Shown here: positions 18,211 through 26,360 of the stretch, in pieces
Numbering within the stretch: position 1 is the stretch's first letter
Layout of the letters: each line of letters begins with the position of its first letter
Assembly: GCF_002008225.1 (NCBI RefSeq)
Contig: NZ_MRDH01000006.1
Coordinates: 372,001 to 436,000 of the forward strand
Reading direction: 5' to 3'
From: Agrobacterium salinitolerans
GTDB taxonomy: Bacteria > Pseudomonadota > Alphaproteobacteria > Rhizobiales > Rhizobiaceae
DNA: 64,000 bases
Made by a program: the position numbers and the translations under genes
The notes under the pieces: model-generated
What the model saw: only the letters and a program-made list of their open reading frames with translations
What the model was told of the DNA's origin: nothing
Databases searched by the model: none

Positions 18211-18974
18211 GCCAGCAAGTTGCGGTCGTGACAGGTGCTTCCGGGGGCTTCGGCGCCGCCATTACCCTCTCATTGCTGGAGGTGGGTTATGCTGTGGCGG
18301 CAACGGATATCGACGTCGCCGCGCTGCAACGCCTTGCGCGGGAGGCCGGCAATCCCGAGCGGCTCGGCATTTTCGCCATGGATGTGACGAACCATGGCAG
18401 CGTCGAGCAGGCGTCGGGCGCTATTGCCGATAAAATGGGACTGCCGGTGACCGTGCTGGTCAATAATGCCGGCATTCTCGACCGCACCTATTGCGTCAAT
18501 GATCGCAGCCAGACGCAGTCCCGCAAGGTCATCGACGTCAACCTTGCGGGCGCGTTCAACTGCACCGGCGTATTCACGCGCTCCATGGTGCGCCAGCGTT
18601 ACGGGCGCGTCATCAATATCGCATCGATTGCGGGCATCTGGGGGGCAGGGGGCGGGGCTGCTTATGCCGCCTCCAAGGCTGGCCTCATCAAGGCTTCGGA
18701 ATCCTGGGCGCAGGAGCTTGGCCAGTTCAACATCAGCGTCACGGCGATTGCGCCGGGTATCTGCAAGACCAACATGTCGAAGCCTTTCGAACAGGAAGGC
18801 ATCAACGACACGGTGGCCGATGAACGTCTGGTGCGCTCCATCGTGCCGGTCGGGCGCTGGGGCACGCCTGAGGATGTGGCGGAAGTCGTGACTTTCCTTG
18901 CCACCTGCAAAACCAATTATCTCAATGCCGCGGTGATCCCCATGGATGGCGGCATGCGGGTCGGAACGCTGTGA
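18207..18974 (+). CDS. Short-chain dehydrogenase/reductase, FabG-like
   Basis: The 255-residue SDR has the nucleotide motif TGASGGFG at the N-terminus, NNAG, and the Ser-Tyr-Lys centre (IASIAGIW, YAASKAG). C-terminal PMDGGMRVG is usual in classical SDRs. The start is GTG 18207, overlapping the aminotransferase stop (GTGA) with GAGGAAG upstream. In the operon it may reduce a keto group or the aldehyde formed at release; substrate cannot be read from the sequence. Confidence 0.9.
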   Translation: MSQQVAVVTGASGGFGAAITLSLLEVGYAVAATDIDVAALQRLAREAGNPERLGIFAMDVTNHGSVEQASGAIADKMGLPVTVLVNNAGILDRTYCVNDRSQTQSRKVIDVNLAGAFNCTGVFTRSMVRQRYGRVINIASIAGIWGAGGGAAYAASKAGLIKASESWAQELGQFNISVTAIAPGICKTNMSKPFEQEGINDTVADERLVRSIVPVGRWGTPEDVAEVVTFLATCKTNYLNAAVIPMDGGMRVGTL

Positions 18975-18987
18975 ACGGAGATCGGCG

Positions 18988-20217
18988 ATGACATATGGGA
19001 ACGATATAGAAAACATCCTGCTGACCGGCGCCACCGGCGTGATGGGCGGCCGTCTGCTGCAGGAACTATTGAGCGCGACGAAAGCGACGATTTATTGCCT
19101 TGTACGCGCGACCGATGCGGCAGAGGCAAAAAGCAAGATTGAAAGCGTTTTGTTCTGCTACGATGAGGAGCGAAGCCTGAAGCAGGAGGCCGACGCGCGC
19201 ATCGTGCCAGTTCTCGGCGATGTTTCCCGGTCCAATCTAGGCTTGCAACGGCAGGTGTGGCGCGATCTTGCCGCCAGGATAGACCTTGCGCTGCATTGCG
19301 CGGCCAATGTCAATCTGATCGCCTCCTACAGCAGGATCGCGCCAGTCAATGTCGGCGGTTCGGCTAACATGGTGGAGCTGTGCCTCGAGGGGGAAATTCC
19401 CCTTTTGCACACATCGAGCTTCAGCGTCATTGGCGACAAGATCTATGAGGATTTCACGCTTTATGAGGATGCGCTCGATGTCGGTCAGCGTTTTCCCGAC
19501 ATGGATTATGAACGCTCCAAATTCGAGTCGGAAAAGCTGATGCATGCCGCCGGGCAAAAGGGCCTCGATTTCATTATCGTGCGGCCGGGCAATATCTGGG
19601 GCGACAGCCGCACCGGGCGTTATCCGTTGACGCAGACCAAAGTGAAGGGCATTTATTACGAAGCCGTGCGCGCCATCGTGGAAACCGGCTTCACCTTCGC
19701 GTCTGATGAGGATTTCGACATCACGCCGGTCGATTATGTGGCGCGGGCAAGCCTTCACCTCGCCATGAACTGGCGTGCGCATAACCGCCGCACCTTCAAT
19801 CTCGTCAACCCGAAGCCCATCGACTGGAATACGTTGGTGGAACAGGTGCGCGATTGCGGCTACGTGATCCGCGAACTCTCGCGCGACAATTATTTCGATG
19901 CGCTCAATCAGGGCCGAATGCTGCGGGAGGGCAAGGCATACAGCTCGGTCTTCACCGATCTGCTGTCAATGCTGGGAAATGGCGACTATGTACGCGACAG
20001 CGGCAAATACGATACTGCCAACACCCGGAAGGCGCTCTCGGGAAGCGGGATAAGCTGCCATGAATGCGATGTCATGCTGATGATGCGCTATCTCGACTAT
20101 GCCTTCGAAAAAGGTTTTCTGCCGCTCGCCGGTAGCGGCTTTCCGCTGGCCGAAATTTCCAGGACCGTCGTGCCGCGCGGTTTCATGGAACGGCTTTACG
20201 ACGCGAAGCTGGTTTAA
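18988..20217 (+). CDS. Thioester reductase (extended SDR, NAD-binding type 4)
   Basis: The 409-residue protein begins with the Rossmann motif LLTGATGVMGGRLL and has YERSKFESEK with the catalytic Tyr-Lys and VRPGNIWGDS, as in the reductase domains that release polyketide and peptide chains from carrier proteins as aldehydes or alcohols. It is free-standing rather than fused to a synthetase. The cluster has no thioesterase, so this is the likely release step. Start ATG 18988 has GGAG upstream; it is 13 bases after the SDR stop and ends the operon. Confidence 0.9.
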   Translation: MTYGNDIENILLTGATGVMGGRLLQELLSATKATIYCLVRATDAAEAKSKIESVLFCYDEERSLKQEADARIVPVLGDVSRSNLGLQRQVWRDLAARIDLALHCAANVNLIASYSRIAPVNVGGSANMVELCLEGEIPLLHTSSFSVIGDKIYEDFTLYEDALDVGQRFPDMDYERSKFESEKLMHAAGQKGLDFIIVRPGNIWGDSRTGRYPLTQTKVKGIYYEAVRAIVETGFTFASDEDFDITPVDYVARASLHLAMNWRAHNRRTFNLVNPKPIDWNTLVEQVRDCGYVIRELSRDNYFDALNQGRMLREGKAYSSVFTDLLSMLGNGDYVRDSGKYDTANTRKALSGSGISCHECDVMLMMRYLDYAFEKGFLPLAGSGFPLAEISRTVVPRGFMERLYDAKLV

Positions 20218-20285
20218 GCGCGTGCAGGGGCAGGGCGAGGGGGGATGCCTTCGCCCAACCTGACGACCATGACGATATTCGGTAC

Positions 20286-20319
20286 TTGACACATTCAATA
20301 TATCCATTATTCTGGATTT
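20286..20319 (+). promoter_or_regulatory. arsR promoter with ArsR-box dyad; transcript predicted leaderless
   Basis: TTGACA (20286-20291) and TATTCT (20308-20313) are 16 bases apart. The dyad ATCCA (20302-20306) / TGGAT (20313-20317) overlaps the -10 element, as ArsR operators do. The expected start of transcription coincides with the arsR ATG at 20320 and no ribosome-binding site is seen, so a leaderless mRNA is predicted. Confidence 0.6.
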
Positions 20320-20673
20320 ATGGATAACAGTAGTGCAATCACCGCGCTTGGCGCGCTCGCCCAATCTACCCGACTGGAGACCTTCCGGCTTCTCGTGCGC
20401 CACGAGCCGGATGGCGTTCCCGCAGGTGAGCTTGCGCGTCTTCTCGACGTTCCCCAGAACACGATGTCGGCGCATCTCGCCACGCTTTCCCGGGCCGGTC
20501 TGGTCAAGAGTGAGCGGCAGAGCCGGTCTATCCTCTATCGCGCCGATCTTGACGGGTTGCGCCTGCTGACCCTGTTTCTGCTGAAGGATTGCTGCGGTGG
20601 TTCGACCGAGCTTTGCGCGCCGTTGATTGCCGAGCTGACGCCCTGCTGCAGCTTGCAGGCGACGCCGTCATGA
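20320..20673 (+). CDS. arsR: ArsR-family metalloregulatory repressor
   Basis: The 117-residue winged-helix protein has the ArsR core (LGALAQSTRLETFRLLV, then VPQNTMSAHLATLSRAGLV). Cysteine pairs near the C-terminus (KDCCGG, CAP, PCCS) are candidate arsenite ligands; they are not in the classical alpha-3 position of E. coli ArsR but at the C-terminal end, as in several alternative ArsR types. It heads the arsenic operon and should repress it in the absence of arsenite. No Shine-Dalgarno is seen before its ATG. Confidence 0.9.
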   Translation: MDNSSAITALGALAQSTRLETFRLLVRHEPDGVPAGELARLLDVPQNTMSAHLATLSRAGLVKSERQSRSILYRADLDGLRLLTLFLLKDCCGGSTELCAPLIAELTPCCSLQATPS

Positions 20674-20756
20674 ACGCCGCCTGGCTGGTGTCCATCATCT
20701 CTTCTGCTTCGATCGCGGGGCTTGCCAGGCCACCGATCTAACCACGGACCGAAACC

Positions 20757-21284
20757 ATGACCGATAAGATCTATAACGTGCTCTTTTTGTGCACGGGCAA
20801 TTCCGCTCGCTCCATTCTTGCCGAATCCATTCTCGCCAAGGAAGGTGAGGGGAGGTTCAATGCCTATTCGGCCGGTAGCCAGCCGAAGGGAGAGGTAAAT
20901 CCTCACGCCCTGAGGGAACTGGCCGTGCTGGGTTATCCGACCAGCGGGTTCACCTCGAAAAGCTGGGACGTGTTTGCCGGACCTGATGCGCCACGGATGG
21001 ATTTCATCTTCACGGTGTGCGACAGCGCCGCCGGCGAAGCCTGTCCGGTCTGGATCGGCCATCCGATGACTGCCCATTGGGGGATAGAGGATCCCGCCGC
21101 TACGGTCGGCTCTGAGATCGAGGTTCAGCGCGCCTTCGCGCAGGCCGCTCGTTTCCTCAAGAACAGGATCGCGGCTTTCGTCAGCCTGCCGCTGCAATCC
21201 ATCGATCGTATGGCGCTGGAGACCCGGCTTCGACAGATCGGTGCATTGGATGGAACCACCAATCCTGAAGGAAAGTCGGCCTGA
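20757..21284 (+). CDS. arsC: Arsenate reductase, low-molecular-weight phosphatase (thioredoxin-coupled) type
   Basis: The 175-residue protein has the phosphatase P-loop CTGNSARS with C12 at its head and the DFIFTVCD segment with the second cysteine, as in the LMW-PTPase-like ArsC family that reduces arsenate to arsenite. The product feeds the ACR3 pump whose gene starts at the last base of this stop codon (TGATG). The family is distinct from the glutaredoxin-type reductase two genes on. Confidence 0.9.
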   Translation: MTDKIYNVLFLCTGNSARSILAESILAKEGEGRFNAYSAGSQPKGEVNPHALRELAVLGYPTSGFTSKSWDVFAGPDAPRMDFIFTVCDSAAGEACPVWIGHPMTAHWGIEDPAATVGSEIEVQRAFAQAARFLKNRIAAFVSLPLQSIDRMALETRLRQIGALDGTTNPEGKSA

Positions 21285-22342
21285 TGTCCCTGTTCGAACG
21301 CTATCTGACCGTCTGGGTGTTTCTGTGCATTGTCGCCGGTGTGGCGCTCGGCCATCTGATGCCCGGTGTCTTTCAGCTCATCGCTGCGGCCGAGATCGCC
21401 AAAGTGAACATTCCGGTTGCGATCCTGATCTGGCTGATGATCATTCCGATGCTGCTGAAGATCGATTTCCGGTCTCTTTCGCAGGTCGGCATGTTCTGGC
21501 GCGGCATTGGCGTGACCTTGTTCATCAACTGGGCCGTCAAGCCGTTCTCGATGGCGCTGCTCGGCTGGTTTTTCATCGGCTGGCTGTTCCGCCCTTATCT
21601 TCCGGCCGGTGAGATCGATTCCTACATTGCCGGGTTGATCATCCTTGCCGCGGCTCCTTGCACGGCCATGGTCTTCGTCTGGAGCAACCTTACGCGGGGT
21701 GAGCCGCTGTTCACGTTGTCGCAGGTCGCGCTCAACGATGCGATTATGGTCGTGGCTTTTGCTCCGGTGGTCGGCCTGCTGCTCGGTCTTTCCGCCATTA
21801 CAGTGCCGTGGGCTACGCTTCTTCTTTCCGTTGCGCTTTATATTGTCGTTCCGGTCATCCTCGCGCAACTGGTCAGGCGCCGGCTCATGGCTGACGGAAC
21901 CTCACGGACGCTGGATTACGTTCTCGCGAAATTGCAGCCGATTTCGCTGGCGGCGCTGCTTGCGACACTGGTTCTTCTCTTCGCATTTCAGGGCGAGCAG
22001 ATCATTGCCCAGCCGGCCGTCATCGGCCTCCTCGCCATCCCCATCCTCATCCAGGTCTATCTGAATTCGGGGCTCGCCTACGTCCTGAACCGCATGACGG
22101 GTGAGCGCCATTGCGTCGCTGGGCCTTCCGCACTCATTGGCGCCAGCAACTTCTTCGAACTCGCGGTCGCGGCCGCCATCAGCCTGTTCGGGTTTCAGTC
22201 GGGTGCGGCGCTGGCAACCGTTGTCGGCGTCCTCATAGAAGTTCCGGTCATGCTTTCGGTCGTCTGGATCGTGAACCGCTCGAAGGACTGGTATGAGGCT
22301 GCACCCGCCGTTTCCCGAACGATAACGACCGAAAGGCAATGA
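21284..22342 (+). CDS. arsB: Arsenite efflux permease, ACR3 family
   Basis: The 352-residue membrane protein has about ten hydrophobic helices and the ACR3 signature APCTAMVFVWS with its conserved cysteine, followed by LNDAIMVVAF. ACR3 pumps export arsenite using the membrane potential. Start and stop both overlap the neighbouring reductase genes (TGATG before, ATGA after), so the three are translationally coupled. In this family the gene is often called acr3 or arsB. Confidence 0.95.
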   Translation: MSLFERYLTVWVFLCIVAGVALGHLMPGVFQLIAAAEIAKVNIPVAILIWLMIIPMLLKIDFRSLSQVGMFWRGIGVTLFINWAVKPFSMALLGWFFIGWLFRPYLPAGEIDSYIAGLIILAAAPCTAMVFVWSNLTRGEPLFTLSQVALNDAIMVVAFAPVVGLLLGLSAITVPWATLLLSVALYIVVPVILAQLVRRRLMADGTSRTLDYVLAKLQPISLAALLATLVLLFAFQGEQIIAQPAVIGLLAIPILIQVYLNSGLAYVLNRMTGERHCVAGPSALIGASNFFELAVAAAISLFGFQSGAALATVVGVLIEVPVMLSVVWIVNRSKDWYEAAPAVSRTITTERQ

Positions 22343-22767
22343 CCATGGACGCCACCATCTATCACAACCCGTCCTGCGGGACGTCGCGCAACACGCTGGC
22401 GCTGATCCGCGCGGCAGGGATCGAGCCGACCGTGATCGAATATCTGCGGGAACCGCCGACACGCGAGCAGCTTGCACGCATGATTGCGAATGCGGGGCTG
22501 ACGGTGCGCGAAGCCATGCGCAAAAAAGGGACGCCTTATGCCGAGTTCGGTCTCGACAATCCGGACCTGACTGACGATCAGTTGCTCAATGCGATGATGG
22601 AAACGCCGATCCTCATCAATCGTCCCTTTGTCGTAACGCCACTCGGCACCAGGCTCGCCCGTCCTTCAGAGGTCGTGCTGGATATTCTGCCGGACACATT
22701 CAAAGGGCCGTTCTTCAAGGAGGATGGCGAGCAGGTCCTCGACAGTGAAGGAAAGCGCGTTGCCTGA
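22339..22767 (+). CDS. arsC: Arsenate reductase, glutaredoxin-coupled type
   Basis: The 142-residue protein is a canonical plasmid-R773-like Ars[14 protein letters not shown] with catalytic C13, then [20 protein letters not shown] near the C-terminus. It reduces arsenate with glutathione and glutaredoxin. ATG 22339 overlaps the ACR3 stop; an in-frame ATG at 22345 is possible. A second, unrelated arsenate reductase lies in the same operon. Confidence 0.94.
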   Translation: MTMDATIYHNPSCGTSRNTLALIRAAGIEPTVIEYLREPPTREQLARMIANAGLTVREAMRKKGTPYAEFGLDNPDLTDDQLLNAMMETPILINRPFVVTPLGTRLARPSEVVLDILPDTFKGPFFKEDGEQVLDSEGKRVA

Positions 22768-23470
22768 TAGTTTTCCCGCGTTGCAGGGGCATCACCTGCA
22801 CAGCATCGACCCGGACGCCCTGCGTCCGGTGTTTTCGACCCATAAACCACGCATCCTGATCCTTTACGGCTCGCTGCGCGAAGTCTCCTATAGCCGTCTG
22901 CTGGCATTCGAGGCCGGGCGGCTGCTCGAACGGCTCGGTTGCGAGGTTCGGATATTCGATCCGAAGGGCTTGCCTTTGCCCGATGAAGCGCCGGTCAGCC
23001 ACGCCAAGGTGCAGGAATTGCGTGAACTTTCAGAATGGTCGGAAGGACAGGTCTGGGTAAGCCCCGAACGCCATGGCGCGATGACCGGCATCATGAAGTC
23101 GCAGATCGACTGGATTCCTCTTGCAATCGGTTCTGTACGGCCGACACAGGGCAAGACACTCGCCGTCATGGAAGTGTCTGGCGGCAGCCAGTCCTTCAAT
23201 GCCGTGAACCAGATGCGAATTCTCGGCCGATGGATGCGGATGATTACCATTCCAAACCAATCCTCGGTGGCAAAGGCCTATCAGGAATTCGACGCGGAAG
23301 GCCGGATGAAGCCGTCATCTTATTATGACCGGGTCGTCGACGTCTGTGAGGAACTGGTGAAATTCACGCTGCTGACGCGTGACGCTTCCAGCTATCTCAC
23401 AGACCGATATAGCGAACGCAAAGAGTTGCCAGATGAACTTGAGAAACGTGTTTCGCTAAAATCAATCTGA
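22760..23470 (+). CDS. arsH: ArsH NADPH-dependent flavin oxidoreductase
   Basis: The protein has the flavodoxin-like ArsH core: [17 protein letters not shown] (FMN loop), [20 protein letters not shown] and a [13 protein letters not shown] segment. ArsH proteins oxidise trivalent organoarsenicals or reduce quinones and confer resistance. I prefer the TTG at 22760, with GAAGGAAAG just upstream; in-frame GTG 22745 and ATG 22724 would add 5 and 12 residues, the latter with AAGGAGG touching the start codon. It closes the operon. Confidence 0.88.
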   Translation: MPDSFPALQGHHLHSIDPDALRPVFSTHKPRILILYGSLREVSYSRLLAFEAGRLLERLGCEVRIFDPKGLPLPDEAPVSHAKVQELRELSEWSEGQVWVSPERHGAMTGIMKSQIDWIPLAIGSVRPTQGKTLAVMEVSGGSQSFNAVNQMRILGRWMRMITIPNQSSVAKAYQEFDAEGRMKPSSYYDRVVDVCEELVKFTLLTRDASSYLTDRYSERKELPDELEKRVSLKSI

Positions 23471-23580
23471 CGGGCTGGGTTCGGTTCACCGTTTCGTGCT
23501 TTTCAATCGTGGTTGAATGCGGCTGAAATCCAGAGCCACAGCATCAAATAAGTTCCATAATCTATCTTATGCGATTAACA

Positions 23581-23629
23581 GCTGTAGCCGCAAAGTTAAA
23601 GTGTCCTGTTTCTGCAAAGTTGGAATGTC
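23581..23629 (+). repeat. Left end of ISNCY-like element: two tandem transposase-site repeats
   Basis: Two head-to-tail copies of a motif around GCAAAGTT..A.TGTC lie at 23581-23605 (25 bp) and 23606-23629 (24 bp). They are in inverted orientation to three related copies at 26221-26295; the outermost pair agrees at 18 of 25 positions. Together they mark the ends of the mobile element. Confidence 0.7.
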
Positions 23630-23650
23630 ACACTCCCCAGTGAGCGCGAT

Positions 23651-24994
23651 TTGCAGCGGATCGAGGTTTTGTCGAAAGTCGTTGATGGCCGCATGACCAT
23701 TGTCGCAGCGGCACATGTACTGGCAATCAGCGTTCGGCATGTTCAGAGACTGATTGGTCGTATTGAGGCTACCGGCGCTGCCTCGATCAGACATAAAGCG
23801 ATCGGTCGACCGTCCAACAATAAAATCGCCACCGGCGTCCGTGATTACGTTTTGAAGCTGGTGCGTGAACGCTACCTTGATTTCGGACCTACGTTCGCGG
23901 CCGAGAAGCTTCAGGAAGAGCATGGCGTCACAATCTCGCGTGAGACGCTGCGCAAATGGATGCAGGATGCCGGCATATGGCTTTCGAGAAAGCAGCGGCG
24001 AACGTTTCATCAGCCGCGGTTGCGGCGTGAGGCCTATGGCGAGTTGGTGCAGATCGACGGGTCGGAGCATCGCTGGTTCGAGGATCGTGGTCCGGCCTGC
24101 TCTCTACTGGTATTCGTTGACGACGCGACCGGTAAGCTGATGCAGCTCCGGTTTGTTCGATCTGAGAGCGCGTTTACGTATTTCGAGGCATTGGCGCTTT
24201 ACCTCAAAGAGCATGGCGCACCGATTGCCTTCTATTCCGACAAGCATTCGGTCTTTCGGGTGGCAAAGAAAGACCCCAAGGGCGGGCAAGGCATGACGCA
24301 GTTCGGCCGCGCTCTATCGGAGCTGCATATCGAGATTCTTTGCGCCAATTCCAGCCAGGCCAAGGGACGCGTCGAGCGCATGAACCGGACCTTGCAAGAT
24401 CGCTTGGTCAAGGAATTGCGACTTGCCAATATCAGTGACATGGAGGCCGGCAATGCCTTCGTGCCTGCTTTCATCGAGCGATACAATGACCGCTTTGCGG
24501 TGACCCCTACCCGCCCCGAGAACCGTCATCGACCCGTCAGTCTGGCAGCAAACAGGCTGAACGACGTGCTCTGCAAACGGGAGCAACGTTATGTCGGTGC
24601 GCAGCTGACGTTCTCTTATGAGCGCAAACGCATCATGCTCGAGGAGAACGACATCACACGCGGCCTGGTCGGAAAGTATGTCGAGACATATGCTTACGCC
24701 GATGGTCGGCTGGATATCCGATGGAAAGGTCACTCTTTACCTCACAGAACCTTCGATAAGGACCAAAGCGTGACACATGCGGGGGTCGTGGAGAACAAGC
24801 GTCTCAGTGATGTGTTGGCTTACATAAAAGATCAGCAAGATCGACACCACGTCGGGAAGCCGAAGACCAACAGCAACAAGAACGGCTATAAGCCAACAGG
24901 TCGCAAGCCCGGTCGGCGGACGGATTTCATGAATGATCCGGACGTCATTGCGAGACGGCAAAGGGCTCTTGCTCAAATGGATGCGGCTGAGTGA
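23651..24994 (+). CDS. ISNCY-like DDE transposase
   Basis: The 447-residue protein has an N-terminal helix-turn-helix (AHVLAISVRHVQRLIGRI) and an integrase-fold catalytic core: D in VQIDGSEHRWF, D in YSDKHSVFRV and E in AKGRVERMNRTLQ, giving a complete DDE triad. A basic tail (KPTGRKPGRRTDF) follows. The reading frame is intact from a TTG at 23651; upstream in-frame codons continue to look coding (SERD before the TTG), so the true start may be slightly further left. It separates the ars operon from the next block. Confidence 0.88.
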   Translation: MQRIEVLSKVVDGRMTIVAAAHVLAISVRHVQRLIGRIEATGAASIRHKAIGRPSNNKIATGVRDYVLKLVRERYLDFGPTFAAEKLQEEHGVTISRETLRKWMQDAGIWLSRKQRRTFHQPRLRREAYGELVQIDGSEHRWFEDRGPACSLLVFVDDATGKLMQLRFVRSESAFTYFEALALYLKEHGAPIAFYSDKHSVFRVAKKDPKGGQGMTQFGRALSELHIEILCANSSQAKGRVERMNRTLQDRLVKELRLANISDMEAGNAFVPAFIERYNDRFAVTPTRPENRHRPVSLAANRLNDVLCKREQRYVGAQLTFSYERKRIMLEENDITRGLVGKYVETYAYADGRLDIRWKGHSLPHRTFDKDQSVTHAGVVENKRLSDVLAYIKDQQDRHHVGKPKTNSNKNGYKPTGRKPGRRTDFMNDPDVIARRQRALAQMDAAE

Positions 24995-25083
24995 AGGCCG
25001 CTTTCGGCCGATAGTGTTGAAAAACTCGTCGTTGTCGTCGCGGACTTAATGCTGCTATTTCTTCGCTAAACCGAGGGAATGAT

Positions 25084-25428
25084 ATGTCACCACAGCGCCT
25101 CAATGATAGGTATCGCACCTACGTTTTGCAGCCAGACCGAGAGATGAGCGATGCCGAATTGGTCACTCTCATGTCTAAGCACGGCGTACGCGGTTCTGTT
25201 TTTCAGATTTTAAGGCATATACCGGAACAAGGTGAGGACCTTTATACGGTGCTGGTTGACGACAGTTTGGTTGTTGAATTTGAAGTTCCACGAACGACGA
25301 AGATGACAGTCGTTTCCGAATTCTCCAGTTTTTCGCTTGCTACGTATCGACATGAACTGGGTCAAGGGAAGAGCCGCATCCGCCTCGACCAAGCAACGGC
25401 AAATGCACGCAAGCTTTTAGATGCGTGA
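25084..25428 (+). CDS. Hypothetical protein inside the mobile patch
   Basis: A 114-residue protein, preceded by a good ribosome site (GAGGGAA) and followed directly by a transposase remnant. It is soluble, with an acidic N-terminal half and a mixed C-terminal half (VDDSLVVEFEVPRTTKMTVV). I recognise no family. Its codon use is more AT-rich than the chromosomal genes nearby, which fits acquisition with the insertion sequences. Function unknown. Confidence 0.65.
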   Translation: MSPQRLNDRYRTYVLQPDREMSDAELVTLMSKHGVRGSVFQILRHIPEQGEDLYTVLVDDSLVVEFEVPRTTKMTVVSEFSSFSLATYRHELGQGKSRIRLDQATANARKLLDA

Positions 25429-25435
25429 ATAAATG

Positions 25436-25543
25436 ATCTCGCTTGCGCGAGACGAATTCCTGCTTGCCGCAACGGCGCAGAACCTGAGGAGGCTGGCAAA
25501 ACTCAGGCCACAAACGCCGCCATATGGCGTTATTGCTACATGA
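25436..25543 (+). pseudogene. C-terminal fragment of an IS1182-type transposase
   Basis: Thirty-five codons ending in TGA read LARDEFLLAATAQNLRRLAK and onward, the usual C-terminus of IS1182/IS5-like transposases of rhizobia. No N-terminal or catalytic part precedes it; the frame runs into the end of the 114-residue gene instead. The inverted-repeat end at 25642-25654 belongs to the same remnant. Confidence 0.6.
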
Positions 25544-25724
25544 GAGCCGCATGATTTGAGGCCCTGCGCCGCGGCGTGGGCACAAAAGCATTGGTACGCC
25601 GCCCGGAAAAACGAAATCGGGCGGATGAACAGCCAATCCAGCGAGTTTTTCAACGAAATCCGCCCGAAGGAGACATTTGTACTAGACTGATACGATACCC
25701 GCCCGCTTTTCAGATCGAGTAAAA

Positions 25725-26033
25725 ATGATAGACAATTGGCACTCTGATCCAGAGATACAGGAGTCGCCATTGTCAAACGCGTCGCTCGTACACAAAATTG
25801 AGCAATCGCTTTTGTCATTATGTCGTCGGGAAATTCTTCCGTCATCTGCTGCAAGTTCCTTCCTGCTTAACGGACGGGCGCTGGAAGCACTCCCGTATCA
25901 TCTCGTCAAAGAGATGGAAGACATCGGAATGGACCTTGAGATTGCGGCTTGGCACGATAAAGAAGAGTTTAGTCCAAATATTGGCCCTGTTATCTCCCGT
26001 GCAGAAGAGTGGCTGGCGAAGGTTCCTCGGTAA
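25725..26033 (+). CDS. Hypothetical protein between insertion-sequence remnants
   Basis: A 102-residue predicted protein with an Ile/Leu-rich helical middle (LVHKIEQSLLSLCRREILP) and an acidic second half ending WLAKVPR. Only a weak GAG precedes the ATG. I recognise no family. It sits between the IS1182-type remnant and the right end of the ISNCY-like element and may be cargo of the latter or an older chromosomal gene trapped there. The 187 bases after it hold a G/C run but no gene I can support. Confidence 0.55.
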   Translation: MIDNWHSDPEIQESPLSNASLVHKIEQSLLSLCRREILPSSAASSFLLNGRALEALPYHLVKEMEDIGMDLEIAAWHDKEEFSPNIGPVISRAEEWLAKVPR

Positions 26034-26220
26034 CTTTTCGCTGAGAGCTGATGGCCGTTATTGGCGCAAAGCAGCCAAGACGCTGAGGAAGCTAAAGCCG
26101 AAGAGGGGGGGGCCATCACCCGCCCCCTCCCTGCCCTTGCAACCCGGCCCAGCCGGTCCGGTCGGGGGCTGGCCGTCGGCGCCAGTGTCGCATTTCTAAC
26201 TGGTTGGCAGAGCGACAGAT

Positions 26221-26295
26221 GACATTTTAACTTTGCACGATCCGCGACATTCCAACCTTGCCGCCACAACGACATTCCAACCTTGCCGCCACAAC
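26221..26295 (-). repeat. Right end of ISNCY-like element: three tandem 25-bp repeats
   Basis: Three 25-bp units lie head to tail at 26221-26245, 26246-26270 and 26271-26295; the last two are identical (GACATTCCAACCTTGCCGCC plus ACAAC) and the first diverges in its distal half. They are inverted relative to the two units at 23581-23629. No target-site duplication could be found outside the outermost units. Confidence 0.75.
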
Positions 26296-26360
26296 GGCCC
26301 TGCTGATTTGAAGCCTGGAGATGGAGCGTTGAAACATCATCGTCCCATCCTTCGCCTCTT

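Larger units (their letters stand above)
25016..25654. mobile_element. Remnant of a second insertion sequence bounded by a 13-bp inverted repeat
   Basis: GTTGAAAAACTCG at 25016-25028 is repeated in reverse complement at 25642-25654. Between them are an intact 114-codon gene and, at 25436-25543, a transposase tail. The layout is that of an internally replaced or deleted element. Only 13 bp of the ends match, so the boundary is tentative. Confidence 0.5.

Noticed and set aside
20670-20756. Small frame overlapping the arsR stop
   Set aside because: It shifts through unrelated codons into the next gene, has no conserved content and no termination before the arsC start in a sensible place.
23571-23580. 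Target-site duplication of the ISNCY-like element
   Set aside because: Bases left of 23581 and right of 26295 share no direct repeat at either tested boundary.
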